Part shown: one piece after another, positions 34,329 through 42,605 of the stretch
Layout: each line of letters begins with the position of its first letter
Numbering within the stretch: the first letter of the stretch is position 1
From: Phycisphaera sp.
GTDB lineage: Bacteria; Planctomycetota; Phycisphaerae; Phycisphaerales; SM1A02
DNA length: 44,043 nucleotides
NCBI GenBank assembly: GCA_016124975.1
Contig: WGMP01000041.1
Span: forward strand, 1 to 44,043
Direction: 5' to 3'
Notes under the pieces: generated by a model
Database searches by the model: none
Told to the model about the DNA's origin: nothing
Seen by the model: the letters and a program-made list of their open reading frames with translations, nothing else
Translations under genes and position numbers: made by a program

Positions 34329-36026
34329 TCAGCTGCAGCCGCCCCACGCCGAGAGGAGCGCCGCGAGGTCCGCAGCGTCGACCGCGCCCGAGCCGTCGAG
34401 GTCCGCGGCTCCCGCGCCGCCCCAGGCCGAGAGAAGCGCCGCGAGGTCCGCAGCGTCGACGGCGCCGTTGCCGTCGAGGTCGCCCGCGCACGGCGGCGTG
34501 GCGCTGCGATAGGCGCGAATGCCGACGCGGTCGGCCACCACCAGCGTGTCGTGCGCGCCGAGCGACGGGCCGCCCGAGTTCGGGCGATCGAGCGTGAGCG
34601 TGAAGAGGTTCGTCGAGAGACCCGCGTCGAACGCCCACACGCGGCCTTCGAGCGCGGGGTTGTTCGCCCAGCCGTTCGAGACGAACACGGTCCCGTTCGT
34701 GCCGACCGCGGTGCGTGGCGAGATCGAGGACGCCAGCGGGCTCAGCGCGCCCGCGCTTGCGATCACATCGCCCGTGTTCGGGTCGAGGCGCACGAACTCG
34801 TTGTTCTGGAGGAAGGTGTAGATCGACCCATCCGCGGCGAGTCCGTGCTCGTGCGAGGTCGTCCAGCGAATCGGCCGCTGCCAGCGGAGTTCGAGCGCCG
34901 TGCCCGTGTCGGCGAAGGCGAAGAGGAAGTCCGTCGCCGTGTTGTTCTGCGTGCGCGCGAGGTAGACGGTCGAGCCGTCGAGCGAAAGAAACGGCGCGTT
35001 CTGCACGGTCGCGCCGACCATCGGCGGCGTGCGGTAGAGGAACGCGCCTGTCTCGAGGTCGTACTTGGCGATTGACTGGGAGAAGCTCGCGTCGGGCGAG
35101 GGCGTGTCGATGAAGACGCCGTCAGGGCCGATCGCGGCGCCGCAGTTGCCGCTGACGGAGCACTGTCGGTTGATCGACCAGACGGTCGACCCGTTGGTCG
35201 CGCGGAGCCTCGCAAGCCGCTGCTCGTCGCCGACGATGAGGTCGCCGTTCGCCGTGAAGACGACGCCGTCCTGTGGCCCCGCGAGGGTCAGGTGCGTCGA
35301 GGCCCAGACCAGCGCGCCCGTCGCGCCGTCGAATGCGTAGACGGGAGTCTGTCGCCCGCTGCCGCCGCGCGCGGCGTAGACGCGTCCATCGTTCGCGCCC
35401 GCGACATAGGCGATCCACTCTGTCGCCGAGTTCCCACCGTAAGGGACGACCGTGCGCCAGAGCTCCGCGCCTGTCTCGAGGTCGAGCGCGAGCAGCACAT
35501 CGTTGGCGGCGGCGCCCGGGAAGCCCGCTTGGCGGATCGCATAGACGCGTCCGTCCGCGATGACGGGATGCCACGAGATGATCGAGAAGTCGCTCGAGTT
35601 CGACCAAAGCAGGTCGGGCGCCGTCGGCCCCGCGCCGCCCGAGCGGCCGTTGCGCTGCGCGTTGCCGCCGAAGTTCGACCACTGCGCGCCGCCGCCGAGC
35701 ATCATCATGTTGATGGCGCGGACCGCGCGGTCTCGCGTGCGGGTGCCCGCCGACGCGCGCGGATCGCGCGAGAAGCTCCGCATCGCGGGGCGCGAATCCT
35801 GTGCGTCCCGCGCTGCGTTGAGCAGGGCGTGCGTCTCTCCCGGCGCGAGCCACAGCGTCCCGCCCTCGAGGGCGCGCGCAGCGCCTTGCGCAAGATCGAA
35901 GCGGTGGGGCTGTGCGGGGGCGGCCTCCTGTGCCGCGGTCGCCACGGGTGCCACGGCGACTGCGAGCGCCACGCAGGACAACGACCGCGCAAGCGGGCGG
36001 AGCATGAGGGCGGAGAAGCGGTGCAT
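34329..36026 (-). CDS. Secreted PQQ-type beta-propeller protein with dockerin-like tail (paralog 2)
   Basis: A 565-residue exported protein. The signal peptide covers about 1-32 (MHRFSALMLRPLARSL, ends ATA). A polar region of ~100 residues absent from paralog 1 follows, then the same propeller: WSNFGGNAQRNG, ISWHPVIADGRVYAIRQ, LDLETGAELWRT, FDGATGALVWAS. Two dockerin-like repeats end it (DLDGNGAVDAADLAALL; DLDGSGAVDAADLAALL, both followed by SAWGG), encoded by a near-exact DNA repeat. It is divergent from the LuxR-type regulator at 36338 with a 311-base gap. The start could also be 36068 (14 more residues). Surface attachment is inferred. Confidence 0.87.
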   Translation of the reverse strand: MHRFSALMLRPLARSLSCVALAVAVAPVATAAQEAAPAQPHRFDLAQGAARALEGGTLWLAPGETHALLNAARDAQDSRPAMRSFSRDPRASAGTRTRDRAVRAINMMMLGGGAQWSNFGGNAQRNGRSGGAGPTAPDLLWSNSSDFSIISWHPVIADGRVYAIRQAGFPGAAANDVLLALDLETGAELWRTVVPYGGNSATEWIAYVAGANDGRVYAARGGSGRQTPVYAFDGATGALVWASTHLTLAGPQDGVVFTANGDLIVGDEQRLARLRATNGSTVWSINRQCSVSGNCGAAIGPDGVFIDTPSPDASFSQSIAKYDLETGAFLYRTPPMVGATVQNAPFLSLDGSTVYLARTQNNTATDFLFAFADTGTALELRWQRPIRWTTSHEHGLAADGSIYTFLQNNEFVRLDPNTGDVIASAGALSPLASSISPRTAVGTNGTVFVSNGWANNPALEGRVWAFDAGLSTNLFTLTLDRPNSGGPSLGAHDTLVVADRVGIRAYRSATPPCAGDLDGNGAVDAADLAALLSAWGGAGAADLDGSGAVDAADLAALLSAWGGCS

Positions 36027-36337
36027 CGGGATCGGACGGTGCAGGTGGGTCGGTCGCAGGTCGAGCATGTCTTCATCATTCCCCGCGCCGCGCCGCGCGC
36101 AAGCATGGCGCGAGGCAATCGTCGAATTGCTGGCCCTCGCCCGCCGATCGGAGCCTGCGTGCCTTGAGCGGGGCACACGAGCCGCGCATTGCTCGCAATC
36201 CACGGAAGACCCGCGCGCTCGGGAGCCGGCCCCGCCGCGAGGCTCGTGAAGCGCTTCTCGTATGCTCCGCGGGCTGCGGCGGAAGTCATCCATCGAACGC
36301 GCCGCCACGCATTTCGCAACCTCGACGCCCGATCGAC
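36027..36337. other. Divergent intergenic region, propeller/regulator
   Basis: 311 bases, no gene seen. An inverted pair GCAAT (36115-36119)/ATTGC (36126-36130) frames CGTCGA, with GCGAGG/CCTCGC further out (36110-36115, 36135-36140). The 9-mer AATCGTCGA at 36117-36125 also occurs at 213-221 upstream of paralog regulator 1. This is a candidate operator, unproven; related strings are frequent in this genome. Confidence 0.35.
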
Positions 36338-37183
36338 ATGCCCAGTTCCGCCAAGCCTTCAGCACCGCTCGACATCCGCAATCCAGCCCTCGTCGAGGCG
36401 ATCCTCGACAGCGACGCGATGGCGATCTGGGAGTGCCTGCGCAGGCTTGATCGCGCGTCGTCCGCCCGGCAGATCGCAGAGGCCTCCACGCGCCCGATCG
36501 GGGAGGTCGACCGGGCGCTCGAGGCGCTTCTCGCCGCGAAGCTCGTCCGCAGGCTTCGCGTCCGCGGACGCCGCAGCTCGATCGGCTACAAGGTGCATGC
36601 CCCGACGATCGTGGTCGGCTTCGACCGCCGCGACGCCGAACAGCGCGCGATCGTCGAGCGGATCTCGGCGCACATCGACCAGCACCTCGAGGGCCAGCTG
36701 TTCCGCGACTCGCTTCCGCTTGACCAGCTGACCGCGGCCGACTGGCACTTCAGGCTCTGCAATCCGATCACGCTCGATCGCGACGACCTCGTCGAGCTGC
36801 AGCGGCGCGTCGAGCTGGTCGAGCAGTTCCTGAGCACCCTCAGGGAACGCCGCGGCGCGGACGGCGCGCTGCCGACCTCGCGCTGCAATCATGCGATCTC
36901 GATCCGCGTCGCGCCGCTCGGAGGGCATGTCCTGCCGCAGCCGACGATCGAAGTCACCACGCAGACCGCGCGGGATGTCCGCCGCTATGCGGAGCGCGAG
37001 GTCCGCGCGCCGCTCTCGGCCCGCGAGCGCTCGGTGGCGATCGAGCTTCGCGGCGGCGCCAGCCGCGCCGAGGTCGCCAAGCGACTCGGGCTGTCGGTCT
37101 ACACCGTCGGCACGCTGTGCAAGCGCATCTTCCGCAAGCTGGGGATCCGCCGCGTCACCGAGCTCAACCACAGCACGATCTGA
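36338..37183 (+). CDS. Winged-helix/LuxR-type transcriptional regulator (paralog 3 of 3)
   Basis: 281 residues. Winged-helix-like N-terminus (AMAIWECLRRLD, LEALLAAKLVRRLRVRGRR), middle domain with ADWHFRLCNPITLDRDDL and SRCNHAISIRVAPLGGHVLP, and C-terminal LuxR helix-turn-helix (LSARERSVAIEL, EVAKRLGLSVYTV, KRIFRKLGIRR). The ATG at 36338 is chosen because it gives the exact length and alignment of paralog 2; an upstream start at 36164 would add 58 unrelated residues. It is divergent from propeller paralog 2 and upstream of the third PEP-CTERM-like gene. Confidence 0.88.
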   Translation: MPSSAKPSAPLDIRNPALVEAILDSDAMAIWECLRRLDRASSARQIAEASTRPIGEVDRALEALLAAKLVRRLRVRGRRSSIGYKVHAPTIVVGFDRRDAEQRAIVERISAHIDQHLEGQLFRDSLPLDQLTAADWHFRLCNPITLDRDDLVELQRRVELVEQFLSTLRERRGADGALPTSRCNHAISIRVAPLGGHVLPQPTIEVTTQTARDVRRYAEREVRAPLSARERSVAIELRGGASRAEVAKRLGLSVYTVGTLCKRIFRKLGIRRVTELNHSTI

Positions 37184-37677
37184 CTGACGCCCCTGCGTCG
37201 CGCCCGCGGAGCCGCCGCTTCTTTCGGAATCGGGCACCCAGCCTGAGCGAATCGGGAAACGCCGCGCGCCGCCGCGAATTGCCGCGAATCGCCTCGACGC
37301 ATCGCACGGAAGTCCCTCTCCACGAGCGGTTTAGGCGCATCGCTGCACCTCGGGGGATGTGCTGCCAACCTTGGCACGGCCCAAGCACATGCCTCGCTCC
37401 GATTTCACGAAATCCGCAGTTTTGCTTGACACCCGCAATGGCCGCGGCATCTTCGGCGGTGGAGGCGGGTCAGGGAGCGCAGGCGATCGCTCCGTGCCCG
37501 CGTTCCCTTTTCCCGTTTCTGACTTGGTGGGCACGCTGGCCATGTTCCGTGGCTGGTTTGGTGGTGTCCCGTGGGAGCTCGCGTTTCGTTCTTCCGCGAA
37601 CCAGAAATGAACCGAGTCACGATCTGAGTCCCGTCCTGAACTTCCGTCCTGAACTCACGGAGCCTGGAGAGAATCTC
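37184..37677 (+). other. 494-base intergenic region before PEP-CTERM-like gene 3
   Basis: No gene is supported: the open frame across it has no ribosome binding site and lower-GC, non-coding character. It holds a nested palindrome at 37357-37390 (ATGTGCT...AGCACAT around GCCAA-CC-TTGGC), which looks like a decayed relative of the 12735 elements. A TTGACA at 37426-37431 with weak CATCTT at 37448-37453 could be a promoter. A doubled 13-mer lies at 37631-37656. Confidence 0.5.
37631..37656. repeat. Doubled 13-base unit in the leader
   Basis: CCGTCCTGAACTT followed directly by CCGTCCTGAACTC, 22 bases before the ATG of the PEP-CTERM-like gene 3 and just before its ribosome binding site GGAGAG. 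Confidence 0.8.
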
Positions 37678-38244
37678 ATGCACGCCAAGACCCCTGTCCT
37701 CGTCGCAGGAATCGTCAGCACCTTCATCGCAGCGGCCGCGAGCGCGGACTTCAGCTCCGCCTCGTGGACCCTGAACACCTCGGGCCTGTCGGGCGGCGCT
37801 CAGTTCGCCGTCGGCCAGACACTGTCCGTGCAGGCCGGTGGCGGAGGCGGTTCGGGTTCGCTGACCGCGTCGACCATGGAACTCTTCGGCGGCAATGCCA
37901 GCGCGCGCAGCCTCTCGTGGTACTCGACCGTCGCGTCGGGCGCGGGCACCATCAGCGTCGATTGGGCCTACTCGAGCGCCCCCGGCAACGACTCGGCGGG
38001 CTGGGACGGCGCAGGCTGGGTCCTGAACGGCGTCTTCACCGTCCTCGCCATCAACGCGGGCTCGCCCGCGAGCGGCACGCTCACCTTCTCGGTGAACGCG
38101 GGCGACACCTTCGGCTTCGGCGCGGCCACCGTCGATGGCCTCTTCGGCTCGGGCACCGCGACCTTCACGAACTTCGTCCCCGCCCCTGGCGCCGTCGGGC
38201 TCCTGGCGATGGCGGGCCTCGCTGGTTCGCGTCGCCGCCGCTGA
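37678..38244 (+). CDS. Secreted protein with PEP-CTERM-like sorting tag (3 of 3)
   Basis: A 188-residue exported protein. The signal peptide covers about 1-23 (ends AAASA). The core is small, Gly/Ser/Thr/Ala-rich and beta-type, with no recognised domain. It ends PAPGAVGLLAMAGLAGSRRR plus a last Arg, the PGA-form sorting tag. GGAGAG lies seven bases before the ATG. A strong terminator follows at 38297. Nearby regulator paralog 3 could control it. Confidence 0.87.
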   Translation: MHAKTPVLVAGIVSTFIAAAASADFSSASWTLNTSGLSGGAQFAVGQTLSVQAGGGGGSGSLTASTMELFGGNASARSLSWYSTVASGAGTISVDWAYSSAPGNDSAGWDGAGWVLNGVFTVLAINAGSPASGTLTFSVNAGDTFGFGAATVDGLFGSGTATFTNFVPAPGAVGLLAMAGLAGSRRRR

Positions 38245-38261
38245 GCGCCGAGCCGCACTTC

Positions 38262-38289
38262 GGTGCATCCTCGATGGTGCATCCTCGAT
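38262..38289. repeat. Doubled 14-base unit
   Basis: GGTGCATCCTCGAT occurs twice in direct tandem, between the stop of the PEP-CTERM-like gene and its terminator. Confidence 0.85.
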
Positions 38290-38296
38290 CCAACCC

Positions 38297-38331
38297 GACC
38301 GCAGGCCGCCCGATGGCGGCCTGCGGTCTTT
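38297..38331 (+). terminator. Rho-independent terminator of PEP-CTERM-like gene 3
   Basis: Perfect 14-base GC-rich stem (38297-38310 with 38315-38328, GACCGCAGGCCGCC and its complement), loop CGAT, then TTT. This is the clearest terminator of the window. Confidence 0.85.
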
Positions 38332-38398
38332 GCACTTCCTGCTGCTTCCGAGCGGTTGCGCCGCTCGGGTAGGCTTCCTGCGCGAGTCCGTTCCCGCC

Positions 38399-39880
38399 AT
38401 GCCTCCAAACCCACCGCAACTCGAGCAGGAGTTCCGTCGCGCGCAGGAGCGGCATTTCGCGGGCGACTTCGCGGGCGCCGCGTCGATCTACCGCGCGCTC
38501 CTGAAGCGCCTTCCGAAGAACGGGCCGCTCGTCCATGCGCTGGGCGCCGCGGAGTTTGCGCTCGGCGACCTCGCCGCGGCGCGCGGGCACTTGCTCTCGG
38601 CCATCCGACTGCTCCCGCGCAACCCGACCGTGCGCGTCGACCTCGCCTCCGTCTACCGGAAGCAAGGGCGCTTCCTCGAGGCGCGGCGCGCGCTCGAGGA
38701 TGCGCTCGCCATCGCGCCGGGCGACCCGACCGCGCTCGCGCAACTCGCGGAGACGGAGATGCTGCTCGGGAACGCCGCAGAGGCAGAGCGGTGGCTTCGC
38801 GAGGCGCTGAAGCCCATTGATGCAGAGCCCGACAGCCCCGCGATCGCCCTCGCCTTCGCGAAGCTCGCCCCGCGCATCGGGCGTGAGGAAGAGGCGGCCG
38901 CGCGGCTCGCGCGGGCGCTCGCTTCACCAGGCGTCCCCAGGATCCTCCAGTGCGAGGGACTCTTCAGGCTCGCGTCGCTCGAGGACAAGCTCGGGCGCGT
39001 GGACGCAGCGTTCGAGTCGCTTCGCCGCGCGAACACGCTGAAGCACGCCGAGTTCGACCCCACGGACTTCGCGCGCAAGGTCGACCGCGCGATCTCCTTT
39101 TGGCGCGCGGAGCGGATTCCCTCCCTCCGATGCGCAGACGGCATGGGACGCGAGGCCGTGTTCATCGTGGGCATGCCCCGCAGCGGCACGACGCTCGTCG
39201 AGCAGATCATCGACAGCCATCCGAAGGCGCATGGCGGGGGAGAGCTCGCGGCAATCGGCGCGCTCGCGGCGCAGCTTGACGCGGGCGGGGTTCCACCGCT
39301 CGTCGTCGACCCTGGCGCGATCGACGCCGAGGCCCTGCCACGGCTCGCGCGCGGATATCTCGAGCCGCTCCGAAGGCTCAACCCCGACGCCGAGCTCATC
39401 ACCGACAAGATGCCGCTCAACGGCCTGCACCTCGGCCTCATCTGGCGCATGCTGCCCGAGGCGCGCGTCGTCGTGTGCCGCCGCGATCCCGTCGACACCT
39501 GCCTTTCGTGCTACTTCCATCACTTCGCGGGCGCGCTTCCCTTCGCCTACGACCTCGCGCATCTCGGTGCAATGCATCGCGCGCACGACCGACTGCTCGC
39601 GCACTGGATCGCGGCGCTCCCGTTGCGCATCATGGAGGTGCGCTACGAGGAGCTCGTGGCGGACCCGGAGCCTGCGATCCACCGCATCCTCGGGTTCGTG
39701 GGGCTTCCCTTCGACGAGCGCTGCCTGCGCTTCCACGAGAGCGGCCGCGTCGCGCTGACGGCGAGCAACGAGCAGGTGCGGCAGCCGATCTACCGCTCTT
39801 CGGTGCATCGCAGCGCGCGGTATCGGGCGCATCTGGGTCCGCTGCTTGCGGCCCTCGGCGAAGGCGTTGCGTCCGAGTGA
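38399..39880 (+). CDS. TPR-containing sulfotransferase
   Basis: A 493-residue protein. Residues 1-235 are tetratricopeptide-like helical repeats (YRALLKRLPKNGPLVHALGA and following). Residues 250-490 form a sulfotransferase domain: the PAPS 5'-phosphosulfate loop is GMPRSGTTLVEQI at 258-270, and the 3'-phosphate region CRRDPVDTCLSCYFHHF. It transfers sulfate from PAPS to an unknown acceptor. No signal peptide is seen, so it should act in the cytoplasm or at the inner membrane. The sulfatase at 10041 might act on a related sulfated product; this is speculation. It ends 29 bases from the convergent kinase gene. Confidence 0.9.
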   Translation: MPPNPPQLEQEFRRAQERHFAGDFAGAASIYRALLKRLPKNGPLVHALGAAEFALGDLAAARGHLLSAIRLLPRNPTVRVDLASVYRKQGRFLEARRALEDALAIAPGDPTALAQLAETEMLLGNAAEAERWLREALKPIDAEPDSPAIALAFAKLAPRIGREEEAAARLARALASPGVPRILQCEGLFRLASLEDKLGRVDAAFESLRRANTLKHAEFDPTDFARKVDRAISFWRAERIPSLRCADGMGREAVFIVGMPRSGTTLVEQIIDSHPKAHGGGELAAIGALAAQLDAGGVPPLVVDPGAIDAEALPRLARGYLEPLRRLNPDAELITDKMPLNGLHLGLIWRMLPEARVVVCRRDPVDTCLSCYFHHFAGALPFAYDLAHLGAMHRAHDRLLAHWIAALPLRIMEVRYEELVADPEPAIHRILGFVGLPFDERCLRFHESGRVALTASNEQVRQPIYRSSVHRSARYRAHLGPLLAALGEGVASE

Positions 39881-39909
39881 GCGAGTGTGCCCGCGCGGTT
39901 CGTGCCCGC

Positions 39910-42594
39910 TCACGGCAGTGCGGGGCGTGACCGCATCAGGCGCCGCACGCGGTCCGAGTTCTCGCCGAAGCTGTCCGTCGACCATTTCTCGATCGACGCG
40001 CGGAGCGACGCGGCCTCCGCGACGAGCGACGGTTCGTCCGAGCGCTCGAGCGCCAGGAGCAGCATGAACTCGCCTTCGAAGGCTTCGGCCGAGCGCGCGC
40101 CGAAGTGCTCTGCGATGATGCGCGCGTCGTCGCGGCACTGCGCGGTGTCCGCCATCGACCTCCAGGCGTCCTTCGCGAAGGGGGCCTCCGCGAGTCGCTG
40201 CCCGAAGACTGCGCGGAGCAACGCCGTGTGCTCCGCCCTTCCCGAAGCCGAGGCCACGCGCGCAAGGAGCGCCCGCGCTTGATCGACCGCGACCGCCTCG
40301 CCCCGCTCGAGGGCGAGGAGTCGCACGAGCGAGTGCGCCGTGCCCGTCAGGCGGCTGACCGTGTTGCCCGGAACTTCGAACCACATCTCGACAGCCTTGC
40401 CGTAGGCGTCGATCGCCCGCGCGCGGTCGCCTTCCTGGCCACGAATCTCGAGCGAGCTTCCAAGATGGCGGAGGATGTTGAGGCGCTGCGCCGCGCGGCT
40501 GGAGGCGGCTGCCGGGGATGCATCGTCTCCCGGATTTCCCACAGCCGCCGCGAGCGCGACGAGCCCGTCGATCGCCTCGTCATGGCGCGTGAGCCCGCGC
40601 AGCGCGAGCGCGCGCTGGATCTCCGTGTGCATGGTGCGGGGGTGGCGCTCCCCGTGCTCCCGCCGACGGACCTCGAGCGTCTCGTCGAAGTGCGCGAGCG
40701 CCTCGTCGTACCGTCGGGTCGCGAGGGCGAGATATCCCGCGTTGTGGAGGAGCCGCGACCATTCGCCGAGCGGAAGCTCGAGTCCGCGGGCTGTGCGCAC
40801 GGCTTCGTTCGCGGCCTCTGCCGCAGCCTCGCGGTTGCCGAGCGCGTCGAGCGCGAGCGCACGGGTCGAGAGCGCGGATGCGCGCTGCGGCGCAAGCCCG
40901 GACGCTTCCGCGAACCGCAACGCCTGATCCGCGGCCGCGAGGGCGGCGGGACCCTTTCCGCTCGAGGTCTCTGCGACCGCGACGAGACCGTAGGCGGAGG
41001 ATCGCAGTTCGTCGGCTGCCTTGGAGACCGATCCGTCGAGCACGGCGATCGCCTGCTCTGCGGCGAGCAGCGCGTTGCCGGACTGGGAGCCGAGCTGCCT
41101 CGCCCGTGCAAGTCCGATGAGCGCGCGCGCCCGTTCGGGCGGGCCCACCGCCTCGCGCTGCAGGCCAACGAGGCGCTCGAACTGCGCGGCCGAGCCCGCG
41201 TAGTCGCCGATCTCGAAGAGCACCTCGGCGAGCGTCGCGCGGAGGTCGCGCTCGAGCTCGGGTGGCGTCTGGCTTGTCTCGAGCGAGCGAACCGCAAGCT
41301 TCACGATCTCCGCCGCGGTCGTCGGCGTTCCCGCCGCATCTTGCTCGCGGAGGTTCGCGAGCAGGTCGCGGAAGTACCCATTCATGCGTTCCGCGCGCAG
41401 CCGCGCCTCCTCGGCTTCGTCGGCGCGCGCCGCCTCGGCGTTGCGGGCGCGCGTGGCGTCGATCGCGAAGAGGAGCGACGCCGCGCCGCCCGCCGCGAGG
41501 GCGAGGAACGCAGCCAGCAGCCCGATCGTCGCGGTGCGATGCCTGCGCACGAGCGTGCGTGCGACATACAGCGTGCCAGGGGGGTGCGCCTCGACCGGCT
41601 CGCCTGCGAGGAACCGCTCGAGGTCGTCGGCGAGCGCCGATGCGTTGGCATAGCGGCGGGCGGGGTCCTTCTCGAGCGCGCGCAGGATGACCAGCGCCAG
41701 CTCGCTCGGCACGCGCGCTCGGTCCTCCGCGCGGAACGCGGGGACCTCGTGCCGAATCCGCTCGAACAGCGTTCCAATCGGCAGCGACCCATCGAACGCC
41801 GCGCGGCCCGTCAGCGCGCGGTAGGCGAGGAGGCCCAGTGCGTGGACATCGGTGCGGGCGTCGATCCCTTCAGGGCGTCCGTCGATCTGCTCGGGGGCGC
41901 ACCACGACGGCGTGCCCGCGAATCCCTGCGTCCTGGTGGCGTCGACGGCGTCGAACTCCTTCGCCAACCCGAAGTCGAGCACCTTCGGCGCGTCGCCTGC
42001 GCCCACGAGGATGTTGGTCGGCTTGATGTCGCGGTGGACGATGCCGATCGCATGCGCCACGGAGATGGCGCGCGCCGCGTCAACGAGCGCCCGCACGATC
42101 GTCTCGAGGGCGTCGTCGCGGCCGCGCGTCGACCACACGGCGTCGGCCCAGCGGTCGAACGACTCTCCCTCGATCCACTCCATCACGAGGAGGCGCGCAC
42201 CATCGCTCTCGGGCGCGGAGAGGAGCGACACGATGTTCGGATGCGCGAGCGCCGCGAGCACGGAGGTCTCGCGCGCAAACCGGGTGTCCTCGAGCGAGAT
42301 CGCGTGGGTCGGCTCCGCCGGGCCGTCGCCGAGGGCTGCGTCGCCGCGCATCAGCCGCTTGATCGCGACGCGGCGACCAGTCCTCGGTTCGATCGCCTCG
42401 TAGACCGTTCCCTGCGCGCCCCGCGCCACCACGCGGACGAGCCTGTAGCCCGCGATCTCGCCGATGATCGCGGGCTCCGCGGCGCGCGCGGCGCGGTCGA
42501 TCCAGGCGTCGCTCTCGAACGCGAGGATCGCCGTGCGCTCCGCATCGCCTGTCGGGTGGCCCGAAGGCGAGGGCGGATCCGACGCGTCGTCCAT
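39910..42594 (-). CDS. Transmembrane Ser/Thr protein kinase with TPR region
   Basis: An 894-residue Hanks-type kinase. The kinase domain is at about 50-335 with all key residues: glycine loop ARGAQGTVYEA, Lys79 in VAIK, HRDIKPTN (Asp189), DFGLA (Asp207), APEQ. One membrane helix is at about 355-378, then a short coiled coil (about 380-405), then ~480 residues of TPR-like helices. It starts 11 bases after the ECF sigma stop, so the two are co-transcribed. In planctomycetes such pairs are common, and the kinase is expected to modify or control the sigma factor; this link is inferred from context. The ATG at 42594 is close to GGAG. Confidence 0.92.
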   Translation of the reverse strand: MDDASDPPSPSGHPTGDAERTAILAFESDAWIDRAARAAEPAIIGEIAGYRLVRVVARGAQGTVYEAIEPRTGRRVAIKRLMRGDAALGDGPAEPTHAISLEDTRFARETSVLAALAHPNIVSLLSAPESDGARLLVMEWIEGESFDRWADAVWSTRGRDDALETIVRALVDAARAISVAHAIGIVHRDIKPTNILVGAGDAPKVLDFGLAKEFDAVDATRTQGFAGTPSWCAPEQIDGRPEGIDARTDVHALGLLAYRALTGRAAFDGSLPIGTLFERIRHEVPAFRAEDRARVPSELALVILRALEKDPARRYANASALADDLERFLAGEPVEAHPPGTLYVARTLVRRHRTATIGLLAAFLALAAGGAASLLFAIDATRARNAEAARADEAEEARLRAERMNGYFRDLLANLREQDAAGTPTTAAEIVKLAVRSLETSQTPPELERDLRATLAEVLFEIGDYAGSAAQFERLVGLQREAVGPPERARALIGLARARQLGSQSGNALLAAEQAIAVLDGSVSKAADELRSSAYGLVAVAETSSGKGPAALAAADQALRFAEASGLAPQRASALSTRALALDALGNREAAAEAANEAVRTARGLELPLGEWSRLLHNAGYLALATRRYDEALAHFDETLEVRRREHGERHPRTMHTEIQRALALRGLTRHDEAIDGLVALAAAVGNPGDDASPAAASSRAAQRLNILRHLGSSLEIRGQEGDRARAIDAYGKAVEMWFEVPGNTVSRLTGTAHSLVRLLALERGEAVAVDQARALLARVASASGRAEHTALLRAVFGQRLAEAPFAKDAWRSMADTAQCRDDARIIAEHFGARSAEAFEGEFMLLLALERSDEPSLVAEAASLRASIEKWSTDSFGENSDRVRRLMRSRPALP

Positions 42595-42605
42595 CGCTCC
42601 GCCGC

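Noticed and set aside
29993-36026. PQQ-dependent alcohol dehydrogenases
   Set aside because: The propellers lack the catalytic Asp/Glu and disulfide features I would expect and have dockerin-like tails; a binding or structural role is safer.
37117-37677. Coding extension upstream of PEP-CTERM-like gene 3
   Set aside because: It would bury the signal peptide and overlaps the regulator in another frame; ribosome binding site and signal peptide both point to 37678.
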